A stretch of DNA of 64,000 bases from an uncultured Acidobacteriia bacterium (GTDB taxonomy: Bacteria > Acidobacteriota > Terriglobia > Bryobacterales > Bryobacteraceae), in NCBI GenBank assembly GCA_903929755.1, contig CAIYVZ010000014.1, positions 124,001 through 188,000 of the forward strand, written 5' to 3'. The notes beneath the pieces were generated by a model. The model saw only the letters and a program-made list of their open reading frames with translations. It was not told the DNA's origin and did not search any database. Position numbers and translations under genes: made by a program. Numbering within the stretch: position 1 is the stretch's first letter; each line of letters begins with the position of its first letter. Below are positions 56,367-64,000 of this stretch, piece after piece.

Positions 56367-58802
56367 TTACTTCCCCGGGCCGGTGAGCGATACCTGCTGG
56401 GGCGAGCCGGTGGCATTGTGCGCGATGTTCAGGGCTGCGGCCCGGGTGCCTTTGGCGGTCGGCTTGAAAATAACCGAGACGGTGCAACTGGAGCCGACAG
56501 CGAGGCTGGCGGTACAGGTGGTGGACTTGCTGTAATCGGCTGGGGCGCTGCCGCTGAGGGTGATTCCCATAATGGTCAGGGACGCCGCACCGGTATTCCT
56601 TACGGTGACGACTTGCGCTGCGGTTGCGGTGCCCACGGAGGTGGAGGCGAAGCTGAGCGAGGTGGCGCTGAGCGTGACGACGGGCACGGGGGCAACACCG
56701 GTACCGGCCAGGCTTACGGTTTGGGGCGTGGTGCTGAGAGCGGTAATCACGTTGACTGTCGCGTTGCGGGTACCGGCGGCCACGGGTTTGAAGATGACCG
56801 AGACCGTGCAACTGGAGGAGGCCGCGAGGCTGGTGGCGCAGGTGGTTGTGTACGAGTAGTCGTCGGGGTAAGAGCCCGCGCGGGAGATGGCGATGCCTGT
56901 AAGGGAGGCCGTACCGCCGTTTGTGAGGGTAACGTTCTGGACTGCGGAAGAGGCCCCCACGGTAACGCTGCCGAAGCTCAGGGAAGAGACGCTTAGAGTG
57001 GATTTGGCAACAGGGATGGCAAGGGCAGCGCCGGTGAGCGGGAGGGACTGGGGTGAGCCTGTCGCGTTGTCGGCAATGCTGAGGGTGGCGGTACGGGTTC
57101 CAATGGCGGTGGGCTTGAAGGTGATGGCGATGGTGCAGGAGGCGTTGACCGCGACGCTGGTACCGCAGTTGTTGCTCTGGCTGTAGTCGGCCGGGGAAGC
57201 GCCGGCGAGCGAGATGCTGATGGATGCCAGAATGCCGGTTCCCTTATTGCTGAGCGTGACGGTCTGGGCGGCGCTGGCCACTCCGACGGTGGTGCCGGGG
57301 AAAGAGAGGGAGATGGGGCTCAGCGTGACGGAGGGAGATCCGACGTTCACGGTGATTGCGGCGGAAGAACTGGGGCCGAAGTTGAGGTCGCCGGCATAGT
57401 TGGCGTTCACCTTGTAGCTGCCGGCGGGGAAGGCGATACTGCCGGAGTAAGCCCCGGTGGTGAGAGTGTAGGTTCCGATGGCAACGCCGGTGCTGGTGGT
57501 GAGCGTTACCTCACCTGTCGGGGTGCCGGTGGTACCAAAGGCGGCCACTTTGATGGTGACTGCGGCGGAACTTCCGACGGCCATGGTGGTGGGGCTGATA
57601 GAGAGCGAGGTAGAGGAAGCGTTACAGGCTGTGGCCGGGGTCTTAAAGGTACCGTTCGAGGAATACCAACCGTTGACGCCGAGGGACGGGGAATCCTTAT
57701 AGAACCAGCTAACGAAGGCCATTTCCTGGACGTGGTAGGTGTAGGCGTTCGACATGGTGATGGTCTGGACGGTACCGCTGAGGGGGTCGCCCACTTCGAG
57801 GTTGGCCTGGCAGCCGCTCACCTGGCCGATGTGGCCCCAGACGGGAGTGGGGTTATTGCCGAGGGGATCATCCATCCACTCGGCTACTTCGTGAGAAAGG
57901 GGTTCCACGTCGGAGGAGGTTCCGAAGCTGCGGGAGGTGTCGAAGTCGGCCACGGCATAGGTCTGGATGGCGCTGCTGAAGCTGGGGTTATAGAACGCCG
58001 AGTGGTAGCCGAGGATGCAGCAGTTGTTGGTGGTGGTCTCGTACATCACGACGTTGGCGATCAGGAAGATGGGGAACTGAGAAGGCAGGATGCCGGCGGT
58101 TGCCAGCTTCGGGAAGATGGTGCTCATCAGGTAGTTGTCGAACCAGTTGATATCCATCTCGCCCAGACGTCCGCAGGGGGCGGCCGCGGTGACACCGCTG
58201 GCGGCGGGAACGGTAACGGTGATGGCGGCAGCGGCAGACCCGGCCAGCAGAACGTGGTAATTGGGGTTGATGCCGGTGGGGCCTGTGTATTTCCAGAAGC
58301 TGGCGCGCTGGAAGAAGTCAACGTATTGGGTGTTGCCGACGCTGGTGCCGTTCGGGGCGTAGGCGGTGGAACCGAAGACGGGGGAAGAAAGCGTTAGGGA
58401 GACGGGGGCCTGAGCGGAGCAGGTGCTCGACGCGGTGGGGTCAAAGGTATTGCCGTCAGCGAACTTCAGGATGAGAGGCACGATGGGGGTGGCGATGGTG
58501 GTGGTCTGCGTCGCCTGGGCAACCATGGGATTATTGCCAACCATTTGGTAGTTGTAGTTCCCGGAGGTGGCGTTCCAGGTAGGAACGGTGGCGACGGCAG
58601 CCAGAGCCCGGAGTCCGTTACTCATGAGATTTTCGCCGCTCACGACGCCGGGGAGAGGCCTCGAAACGTGCTGGATGGTCCGATTGGAACGGGTGACACC
58701 CTGCAGGGTTTCGTCAGACTTGCGGCGGAAGGGGGTCTCGAAATCCTGAGCGCAGAGGGTTGTCAGGGACAGGAGGAGGGCGGCAACGAGGCGATTGTTC
58801 AT
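56367..58802 (-). CDS. Secreted protein with putative metallo-site and three Hydin/ASPM-type repeats
   Basis: 811 residues from the ATG at 58802 (signal peptide 1-19, LSLTTLCAQ). The N-terminal half (about 60-400) has an unassigned domain with a His/Glu motif, PLSHEVAEWMDDPLGNN (His304, Glu305, Glu308, Asp311/312), resembling metal-binding peptidase sites but lacking HExxH. An Ig-like domain (about 405-495) is followed by three ASH/Hydin-type repeats (SPADYSQSNNCG... ITFKPTAIGTRTATLSI) to the end. Probably a surface or secreted enzyme of unknown substrate; the fold of the N-terminal domain is unverified. Confidence 0.8.
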   Translation of the reverse strand: MNNRLVAALLLSLTTLCAQDFETPFRRKSDETLQGVTRSNRTIQHVSRPLPGVVSGENLMSNGLRALAAVATVPTWNATSGNYNYQMVGNNPMVAQATQTTTIATPIVPLILKFADGNTFDPTASSTCSAQAPVSLTLSSPVFGSTAYAPNGTSVGNTQYVDFFQRASFWKYTGPTGINPNYHVLLAGSAAAAITVTVPAASGVTAAAPCGRLGEMDINWFDNYLMSTIFPKLATAGILPSQFPIFLIANVVMYETTTNNCCILGYHSAFYNPSFSSAIQTYAVADFDTSRSFGTSSDVEPLSHEVAEWMDDPLGNNPTPVWGHIGQVSGCQANLEVGDPLSGTVQTITMSNAYTYHVQEMAFVSWFYKDSPSLGVNGWYSSNGTFKTPATACNASSTSLSISPTTMAVGSSAAVTIKVAAFGTTGTPTGEVTLTTSTGVAIGTYTLTTGAYSGSIAFPAGSYKVNANYAGDLNFGPSSSAAITVNVGSPSVTLSPISLSFPGTTVGVASAAQTVTLSNKGTGILASISISLAGASPADYSQSNNCGTSVAVNASCTIAITFKPTAIGTRTATLSIADNATGSPQSLPLTGAALAIPVAKSTLSVSSLSFGSVTVGASSAVQNVTLTNGGTASLTGIAISRAGSYPDDYSYTTTCATSLAASSSCTVSVIFKPVAAGTRNATVNVITALSTTPQTVSLAGTGVAPVPVVTLSATSLSFASTSVGTATAAQVVTVRNTGAASLTIMGITLSGSAPADYSKSTTCTASLAVGSSCTVSVIFKPTAKGTRAAALNIAHNATGSPQQVSLTGPGK

Positions 58803-58879
58803 GAGTTCTGTGAGTACTATTACAGTGTTGCAGAAAAATGGCAGATGTTTCAATTGCAGGGCACGATTTCTTAATCTTT

Positions 58880-59034
58880 GTTGGTCTCCGTGCATTGCCC
58901 CGGAAGAATACCGGGGGCTGGGCGTGGGCAAAGGGATGCTGGAGCGCGTGATGGCGCATCGGGACTTGCAGGGGCTGCGGCGTTCGGGAACTGGCGAATC
59001 CCGGGCGGCACATGGAACTTATGCGGCCGGCTGT
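58880..59034 (+). pseudogene. Fossil of a GNAT acetyltransferase C-terminal region
   Basis: The + strand reads EEYRGLGVGKGMLERVMAHRDLQGLRR then a degraded ...RAAHGTYAAG. This is the GNAT A-motif plus the AHPDLQGLRR...AHGLY stretch typical of small acetyltransferases. There is no start or N-terminal half, and the expected segment after LRR is altered; it runs straight into the end of the convergent SDR gene. Confidence 0.5.
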
Positions 59035-59799
59035 TTATTTGGCGACGCGGCCACCATCCACCATCAGGTGAGCGCCGGTGATGAAGCTGGCTTCGTCAGA
59101 GGCAAAGAAGAGGATGGCGTTGGCGATTTCGCGAGCTTCGCCGACGCGCTTCAGCATGTGTTCTTCGGCGGCTATGGCGGTCCACACTTCTTTGGTGAGG
59201 CCCATGCGGGTCCACTCACGCTCCGAGGCTGTGGTGTAGACGCAGCCGGGGCAGATGCTGTTGACGCGGACGTTGAACGGGGCAAGGTCGAGGGCGGTGC
59301 AGATGGTCATGCTGAGGATTGCGCCCTTGCTGGTGTTGTAGGTGGCGAAATTATGCTGCGCCATGATGGCCGACGTAGATGAGACGTTGACGATTGAGCC
59401 TTTGCCACTGGCTTTGAGAGCGGGGATGGCATGTTTGGAGACGAGGGCGGTGCCGATCACGTTCACATCGAGAACTTTGCGCCATTGTTCAACGGTGGCG
59501 TCTTCCAACGAAGCCGTGGTGAAATTGGCGGCGTTATTGACGAGAATGTCGATTTTCCCGAAACGCGCGAGAGCTGTTTCGGAGATGCGGCGAGCGACGT
59601 TTTCGTCGGAAATGTCGCCGGTAACAGTAGCCACGGGCACGCCGAGGGCAGCCGCTTGAGCAGCAGCGGATTGAATCTCCGCCTCATTGATATCTGTGAG
59701 AAGGAGGCTGGCGCCTTCTTCGGCAAAACGGAGGGCCGTGGCGCGGCCAATGCCCGCCCCGGCCCCCGTGATGATTGCTACCTTACCATTCAGACGCAT
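59035..59799 (-). CDS. SDR family oxidoreductase, glucose dehydrogenase-like
   Basis: 254 residues. Rossmann motif VAIITGAGAGIGRATAL at 7-23, DINEAE at the NAD-binding turn, NNAANF, catalytic Ser (NVSSTSAIM) and YNTSKG, ending HLMVDGG. An Asp at the end of beta-2 (LLLTDINE) suggests NAD preference. It begins 9 bases after clpP and may be co-transcribed with it. Substrate unknown. Confidence 0.9.
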   Translation of the reverse strand: MRLNGKVAIITGAGAGIGRATALRFAEEGASLLLTDINEAEIQSAAAQAAALGVPVATVTGDISDENVARRISETALARFGKIDILVNNAANFTTASLEDATVEQWRKVLDVNVIGTALVSKHAIPALKASGKGSIVNVSSTSAIMAQHNFATYNTSKGAILSMTICTALDLAPFNVRVNSICPGCVYTTASEREWTRMGLTKEVWTAIAAEEHMLKRVGEAREIANAILFFASDEASFITGAHLMVDGGRVAK

Positions 59800-59808
59800 T
59801 ATTCTAAT

Positions 59809-60426
59809 TTACAGGGTGGGTTTAGAGATGGGGGTGGGGCCAAGTTCACGGCTGGTGATGACGCGATCGATGAGGCCGTATTCGACGGCACCTTCGGCGC
59901 TCATGATGTAGTCGCGATCGACGTCCCGGGCAACGCGTTCGACGGGCTGACCGGAGGCATCGGCGAGGATCTGGTTGAGAGTTTCGCGCATGCGGAGGAT
60001 TTCCTTCGCATAGATGTCGATGTCGGCGGCCTGACCGGCGAGGCCCTGCATGGAGGGCTGGTGGATCATGATGCGGGAACTGGGCAAGCTGAACCGCTTC
60101 CCTTTGGTGCCTGCGGCGAGGAGGACTGCGCCCATGGAGGCCGCCTGTCCGACGCAAATGGTTACGATATCGGGCCGAACGAAGGCCATGGTATCGAGAA
60201 TCGCGAGGCCCGCCGTGATGGAACCACCGGGCGAGTTGATGTAGATGGAGATATCGCGTTCGGGATCTTCGGCTTCGAGAAACAGCAACTGCGCGATGAC
60301 GAGGTTCGCAACCATGTCGTCAATCGGCGTGCCCAGAAAGATGATGTTTTCTTTCAGGAGCCGAGAGTAGATATCGTACGACCGCTCGCCTCTGGAGGTC
60401 TGCTCCACAACCATTGGAACCAGCAT
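59809..60426 (-). CDS. clpP: ATP-dependent Clp protease proteolytic subunit
   Basis: 205 residues. Catalytic Ser97 (GQAASMGA), His122 (RIMIHQPS) and an Asp near 168-170 ([13 protein letters not shown]). The N-terminal axial loop ([24 protein letters not shown]) and [10 protein letters not shown] handle are typical. Forms the 14-subunit barrel fed by ClpX or ClpA. Neither tig nor clpX flanks it; tig lies at 18.7 kb, so the familiar tig-clpP-clpX arrangement is broken here. Confidence 0.96.
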   Translation of the reverse strand: MLVPMVVEQTSRGERSYDIYSRLLKENIIFLGTPIDDMVANLVIAQLLFLEAEDPERDISIYINSPGGSITAGLAILDTMAFVRPDIVTICVGQAASMGAVLLAAGTKGKRFSLPSSRIMIHQPSMQGLAGQAADIDIYAKEILRMRETLNQILADASGQPVERVARDVDRDYIMSAEGAVEYGLIDRVITSRELGPTPISKPTL

Positions 60427-60693
60427 TAGAATTGTTTCCTTCCCTTTTTTTCGGGTCTTCCCGTATTGTGCACCGGACCGCCAGAACTGCGCCGGGGCCG
60501 ACCCGCAACTTAATGATACGACCAGGCGGCGGAAAGATTCGATGGGGCAGGTGGTGAGCGGGGCGGCGAGGGAAGGTAAGGCGCTGACAGGGTTGGGGCT
60601 GGGAGATATTTCAAAAATATTTTCACGGGCTGTGACCGGCGTTTTCAGTGGCTACGGAATTGCGACCTTCCTGAAGTTCGGGAGCGAACAGGA

Positions 60694-61758
60694 ATGGACT
60701 TTGGAGCAACACCGCTGTTAGTGATCTGGGAAGTAACGCAGGCCTGCGACCTGGCCTGCGATCACTGCAGGGCAGAGGTAAATCCGGCGTCCGACCCTGG
60801 GGAGTTGTCGACCCAGGAAGGCATGCAACTCCTTGAGGAGATTAAGAGTTTCGGCAATCCGCTGATGGTCTTTACGGGGGGCGATCCACTGAAGAGGCCG
60901 GATTTGTATGAGCTGATCCGGCATTCGGTGGGGGTGGGATTGCGGACAAATGTGACGCCTTCGGCGACGCCGCTGCTGACGCGGCAGGCGATTGACCGAT
61001 TCCAGGAATGCGGGATATCGCGCATGGCGATTAGCCTCGATGGGCCGGATGCCGCATCGCACGGCAGGCTTCGGGGTGCGACGGGCACATTTGAAGCGGC
61101 GATGCGGGCGCTGCGGCATGCGCGGGATATCGGGCTGGATACGCAGATCCAGACGACGGTGACGCGGTGGAATATGAACCGCCTGGGGGAGATTGCAGAG
61201 CTGGCGGCGGATGTACGGACGCGGCTGTGGAGCCTGTTTTTCCTGGTGGTGACGGGCCGGGCCAGGCTGGACGACGACCTGACGGCTGCGGAATACGAAG
61301 AAGTTTTCGACTTTCTGGGGCGAATTGCGGATGTGGCTCCGTTTGAGGTAAAGACGACCGAGGCGATGCATTACCGGCGGTTTCTGGCGCAGAAGGCTCA
61401 CCATTCGGGGAGGCCTGGGACACCGGGCAGCCGAACCACGTTCCGGACGGCGGGCGTGAGTGACGGGCGCGGGTTCGTGTTCGTGTCGCATACGGGGGAG
61501 ATTTATCCGAGTGGGTTTTTGCCCGTTTCGGCGGGGAATGTGCGGACGGACCGGCTGACGAACGTGTATCGGAATTCGGGCCTGTTCCGGATGTTGCGGG
61601 ACCCAGGGCGGCGCGAGGGCAAGTGCGGGCGGTGCGATTTTGTGAAGATCTGCGGGGGGTCGAGGGCCCGGGCTTACGCGCTGACGGGGAATTATTTGGC
61701 GGAGGACCCGCGGTGTATTTATGAGCCGGCGGCGCAGGCGACACTTCTGGCGTCCTGA
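60694..61758 (+). CDS. Radical SAM/SPASM protein, TIGR04053-like
   Basis: 354 residues. The SAM iron-sulfur motif is CDLACDHC (VTQACDLACDHCRAEVN), followed by the FTGGDPLKRPDL, ISLDGPD and VTRWNMN segments of the barrel. The C-terminal SPASM-type cluster is CGRCDFVKICGGSRARAYAL plus DPRCIYEP. Similar to NirJ/AhbD-like and peptide-maturing enzymes; family assignment is from memory. No cognate small peptide gene is recognised next to it. ATG at 60694 with GGAG about 10 bases upstream. Single-gene + strand unit. Confidence 0.9.
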   Translation: MDFGATPLLVIWEVTQACDLACDHCRAEVNPASDPGELSTQEGMQLLEEIKSFGNPLMVFTGGDPLKRPDLYELIRHSVGVGLRTNVTPSATPLLTRQAIDRFQECGISRMAISLDGPDAASHGRLRGATGTFEAAMRALRHARDIGLDTQIQTTVTRWNMNRLGEIAELAADVRTRLWSLFFLVVTGRARLDDDLTAAEYEEVFDFLGRIADVAPFEVKTTEAMHYRRFLAQKAHHSGRPGTPGSRTTFRTAGVSDGRGFVFVSHTGEIYPSGFLPVSAGNVRTDRLTNVYRNSGLFRMLRDPGRREGKCGRCDFVKICGGSRARAYALTGNYLAEDPRCIYEPAAQATLLAS

Positions 61759-61787
61759 TTGGGGACGAGAGTTGATTTCGAGCTCCG

Positions 61788-61895
61788 TTAGGCCGCTTTC
61801 GGGAAGTTGAGGCGAGCGAAGGGGGGCTGTTTGGTGCGGTCCCAGTTTTGGGATTTGTACCAGCGGGCTTCGGCGAGGGTCTGTTTCCAGGCCAT
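61788..61895 (-). pseudogene. In-frame continuation of the 21-residue-repeat protein after a TAA stop
   Basis: Directly after the TAA of the repeat protein (61896-61898) the same frame continues with ATG and 35 codons: AWKQTLAEARWYKSQNWD, then KQPPFARLNF. The composition is clearly protein-like. This looks like the original C-terminus cut off by a nonsense change; a separately translated small protein is also possible because ATG follows the stop with no gap. Confidence 0.55.
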
Positions 61896-62495
61896 TTACT
61901 GGCCGACGGTCTTGATGGAAAAAACGAACCCGTTGACCTGAATGTTCTCTTTACCTTCGAGTGAGGTGGGGATAAGGCCGGACTGTTCCGCGCCGTTGAC
62001 CTGAATGTTTTCTTTACCTTCGAGTGAGGTGGGGATAAGGCCGCACTGTTGCGCGCCATTGACCTCAATGTTCTCTTTACCTTCGAGTGAGGTGGGGATA
62101 AGGCCGCACTGTTGCGCGCCGTTGACCTCAATATTTTCTTCTGTAACAACTTGATTTTTTGAGAATTCGTTGGCGAGGAAGAGTTCGGCCTGGTCGTGGT
62201 GGCCGAGACCCATGGTGTTGAATTCAATGCCTTTCGCCCGATTCATACGCCAGTGGTCCTGCGCGATAGAGACGGCGAGTTGGTCTTCATAAGGGACGGC
62301 GGGTTTAAGGTCGGTCATCAGGCGGGTTTCGAAGGTGAGGTAGGCCTGGCGGTCGTCGTCATCCATGACGTAGAACTGGCCGGTGAGGCCGTGGCGGCGC
62401 GCGTTATAGCGGGCGCGGGCTTTGCCTTCGTCGGTGCGTGGGCCAGTGGAATGCTGCGCGTTGGCCTGGTTGGCTCGGAGCTGTGAATCGGTCAT
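61896..62495 (-). CDS. ANQANA/HGLTG-type hypothetical protein with 21-residue tandem repeats
   Basis: 199 residues from the ATG at 62495. The N-terminus (MTDSQLRANQANAQHSTGP then GKARARYNARRHGLTGQFYV) is a pattern I recognise in many acidobacterial proteins of unknown function. A helical middle follows (YLTFETRLMTDLKPAVPYEDQLAVSIAQDHWRMNRA), then three and a third copies of a 21-residue repeat (ENIEVNGAQQCGLIPTSLEGK) and a short tail ending at TAA. The frame is open upstream to 62714, but that part belongs to an HTH fossil. Function unknown. Confidence 0.8.
   Translation of the reverse strand: MTDSQLRANQANAQHSTGPRTDEGKARARYNARRHGLTGQFYVMDDDDRQAYLTFETRLMTDLKPAVPYEDQLAVSIAQDHWRMNRAKGIEFNTMGLGHHDQAELFLANEFSKNQVVTEENIEVNGAQQCGLIPTSLEGKENIEVNGAQQCGLIPTSLEGKENIQVNGAEQSGLIPTSLEGKENIQVNGFVFSIKTVGQ
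61932..62141 (-). repeat. 63-bp tandem repeat encoding a 21-residue unit
   Basis: Units begin at 61932, 61995 and 62058, with a partial copy from 62121. The period is 63 bases, in frame, and copies differ at a few positions (for example IQVNG against IEVNG, GAEQS against GAQQC). The repeat encodes Asn/Gly/Gln with a Cys and a Pro-Thr-Ser turn. Confidence 0.93.
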
Positions 62496-62601
62496 GTTGG
62501 TTCCTTTTCTGGGGGTCGGCTTTGAAGGCCGGGCCTGATTCAGGAATGGCATGGTGGAAGGGCAGGATTTGGCGCAGATTTGGTTAAGTTGTTGATTTGG
62601 T

Positions 62602-62745
62602 TTAGGCGATTTTTGAAAACTCGACGTGACTGACTTCACCGAGAAGGTCCCGAGGGACAGGGCTACGTTGGTGGGGTCCAACAGACGGTCCAGTTGGGAG
62701 CGGCTGGTACCCATCGCCTTTGAGAGCGCAGATTTGGTGGTGGCG
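62602..62745 (-). pseudogene. Fossil of an XRE/HTH antitoxin-like regulator
   Basis: The - strand reads TTKSALSKAMGTSRSQLDR then LLDPTNVALSLGTF, an excellent match to the HTH of small XRE-type antitoxins (..K..LA.RM.TSR..LDRLLDP.N..V.L.T). After that the match moves to another frame (GEVSHVEFSKIA then stop), so a frameshift near 62640-62650 broke it. The N-terminal part is missing and there is no toxin gene beside it. Confidence 0.55.
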
Positions 62746-62757
62746 GCGGAAGCGCTG

Positions 62758-62778
62758 GCACCTGTCGGCTACAGGTGC
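62758..62778 (-). other. Hairpin after the TonB-dependent receptor
   Basis: GCACCTGT/ACAGGTGC (62758-62765 with 62771-62778), 5-base loop, about 30 bases past the receptor stop. No T-run on the - strand. Confidence 0.4.
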
Positions 62779-62806
62779 GCAGGATGGCACTAATTGCGAA
62801 ACTGGC

Positions 62807-64000
62807 CTATTTGCCTCCGAAGCGCAAGGTTAGGCCGACTACGGCAGTGAGGGGGTAGCCGGGGGTTGCGTGGATTCGGAAGAGGGCGGGGGCGGTGGGC
62901 GAGACGCGGGATTCGAAGTAGTTTTGGGTCTCGTAGTAGCTTCGGTTGGCGAGGTTATCGAAGGCGAAGTTGAGCTCGGCTCGTTTGTTGAGCTGGCGGG
63001 CCAGGCCGAGGTCGATGACAGTGTGGCCTGTGGCGACTATGGACGGGTCTTCCGCCTGCAGGCGGTAGTGGTTGATGGCTCGCATTCGGAGGGAACCGGA
63101 CCATTTGTGCCAAGGGGCCAAGGTGAGCGCGGCGTTGGCGACGAAGTGCGGGGCGGAATCGACGTAGATGCGGGTGGGGCCTCCTTTGTAGAAGGCGTTG
63201 GCGACTTTGGTGAGGCCCGCGTTGAGGGTTAGGTGGTGGTTTAGTTCGAGGGAGGACTTCAGTTCGAAGCCATAGGCTCGGCTGGGGCCTTTGAATTCGA
63301 AGCTACCGTCATCGGGGATGTAGACCTGTTCGTTGGAGTGGTCGATCAGGAAGATGTCGGCGGAGAGGGAGAGGCGGTTGAAGTTTGAGGAAGCTCCGAG
63401 CTGGTAGAAATCGGTGGTGGCGAGGCGGGGGGAGTCGGGATGCTGGACGACTCCGCGGGCGTCAGCAGAGTTGATGCCTCGACCGTAGTTGGCGTGAAGG
63501 GTGAGGGGCAGTTTCTTTGAGGGCGTGAAGGCAGCGTTGCCTTTGGCTTGCCAGCGGGCGGCGCTGCGGGTACCGGAATCGCCCGGAGTGACCTGGTCGG
63601 TGACGGCGTAGCGGAAATTGTCGAAACGGAGGCCGGCACCGAGGATGAGACGTCCGTTGAGGAGCGTGATGGCTTCCTGGGCGTAGCCTGCTTCATTGGT
63701 GACACGGGCGTGGGCTCGGGTGGTGACTCCGGTGGGTATTCTGCCGTCGCGCGGGTAGAGGGCGACATTGATCTGGTTGAGGTGGAAGTTGGCTCCGGCG
63801 GTGAAGTTCGCCTGCAGCCGGCCGAGGCGGTGGGGGTGCAGGTACTGCGTGTTAGCGCCTTCCTGGAGCCGGGAGTCGTGCTGTTGGAAGGCGTCGCCGC
63901 TGACGGGGTCGTTGAGGTAATAAGTGAAGTTCGAATAGAGATCAAAGAGAGATCGACCGAGGAAGGCGTCGGCTCTTAGGGTGTCTCCGTTGTTGAAGGC
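62807..64000 (-). CDS. TonB-dependent receptor, C-terminal beta-barrel part (5' end outside window)
   Basis: 397 residues, entering from the right edge without a start. Alternating barrel strands are clear, for example LILGAGLRFDNFRYAV, LPLTLHANYGRGINSAD, FYQLGASSNFNRLSLSADIF and FEFKGPSRAYGFELKSSLEL. The closing segment has LNFAFDNLANRSYYETQNY and ends AVVGLTLRFGGK, close to the canonical receptor C-terminus. It imports a siderophore, carbohydrate or other ligand driven by TonB-ExbBD. The plug and TonB box lie outside the window, so the ligand is unknown. It is distinct from the Oar-like fossil at 27.7 kb. Confidence 0.9.
   Translation of the reverse strand, partial: AFNNGDTLRADAFLGRSLFDLYSNFTYYLNDPVSGDAFQQHDSRLQEGANTQYLHPHRLGRLQANFTAGANFHLNQINVALYPRDGRIPTGVTTRAHARVTNEAGYAQEAITLLNGRLILGAGLRFDNFRYAVTDQVTPGDSGTRSAARWQAKGNAAFTPSKKLPLTLHANYGRGINSADARGVVQHPDSPRLATTDFYQLGASSNFNRLSLSADIFLIDHSNEQVYIPDDGSFEFKGPSRAYGFELKSSLELNHHLTLNAGLTKVANAFYKGGPTRIYVDSAPHFVANAALTLAPWHKWSGSLRMRAINHYRLQAEDPSIVATGHTVIDLGLARQLNKRAELNFAFDNLANRSYYETQNYFESRVSPTAPALFRIHATPGYPLTAVVGLTLRFGGK

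Larger units (their letters stand above)
62496..62806. other. Degenerate stretch between repeat protein and receptor
   Basis: 311 bases. It holds the HTH antitoxin fossil (about 62602-62745) and a hairpin at 62758-62778; nothing else is recognised. Confidence 0.6.

Noticed and set aside
61932-62141. 63-bp direct repeats considered as a CRISPR array
   Set aside because: Units are contiguous without spacers and in frame as 21 codons of a protein.
61031-62227. A 398-codon - strand open frame rich in Ser, Pro, Lys and Arg
   Set aside because: It is the shifted frame of the repeat protein and the antisense of the radical SAM gene; its composition is not protein-like.

Overview
The window is GC-rich, densely packed bacterial chromosome. 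It most likely comes from an acidobacterium of the Solibacter/Bryobacteraceae type. The lineage argument rests on family recognition from the sequence: two large secreted proteins end in what looks like the Solibacter-type C-terminal domain (TIGR03437), there is a fossil of the C-terminus of an Oar-like TonB-dependent receptor, a protein of the ANQANA...STGP...HGLTG type, and paired tonB/exbB/exbD genes. No rRNA, tRNA, CRISPR array, integrase or transposase was recognised.

Region by region. 1-4.1 kb, + strand: the end of an M20 peptidase, an EamA exporter, an HtrA/DegP protease, a peptidoglycan-binding protein and a small unknown. 4.1-9.8 kb, - strand: a tightly overlapping operon mazG, GNAT transferase, NSAR/OSBS-type enolase, EamA exporter, MFS transporter and SDR. 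Most junctions in it are 4-base stop/start overlaps. 9.9-13.0 kb, + strand: DUF1844, a metallo-beta-lactamase-fold hydrolase, ribF and a LacD-type aldolase, closed by a strong hairpin terminator. 13.1-23.2 kb, - strand: comEC, an SDR, trigger factor, accB, accC, a YwiC-like membrane protein, a small membrane protein and a compact SecA paralogue.

23.4-27.1 kb, + strand: a 1245-residue secreted FG-GAP/IPT protein with a 525-bp internal tandem duplication. 27.2-31.1 kb, - strand: a small unknown gene, a receptor fossil and a 1020-residue NHL-repeat protein. 31.1-39.9 kb, - strand: an FAD oxidoreductase and a type III polyketide synthase, a TPR lipoprotein, a PhoR/PhoB-like pair, DUF971, the bifunctional Rel protein and a TPR protein. 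40.0-43.5 kb, - strand: tonB, exbB, exbD, exbD and a TPR lipoprotein, closed by a textbook terminator. 43.7-48.3 kb, - strand: tgt, yajC, secD, secF. 48.3-53.7 kb, - strand: a large multi-PAS histidine kinase and a REC-PAS-kinase-REC hybrid.

53.8-56.3 kb, + strand: an M1 aminopeptidase. 56.4-60.4 kb, - strand: clpP, an SDR and a secreted protein with Hydin/ASPM-type repeats. 60.7-61.8 kb, + strand: a radical SAM/SPASM protein. 61.8-62.8 kb is a decaying patch holding a 21-residue-repeat protein interrupted by an in-frame stop and the fossil of an HTH antitoxin. 62.8 kb to the end, - strand: the C-terminal part of a TonB-dependent receptor, cut by the window edge.

Envelope work dominates. SecDF-YajC and a second SecA serve export, HtrA and ClpP/trigger factor serve protein quality control, and the TonB-ExbBD set can energise receptors such as the one at the right edge. 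The GNAT-NSAR pair, together with the M20 hydrolase at the left edge, matches the components of the N-succinyl route that converts D-amino acids to L-amino acids. The most informative oddities are small: tandem duplications, fossils and competing hairpins between otherwise ordinary genes.
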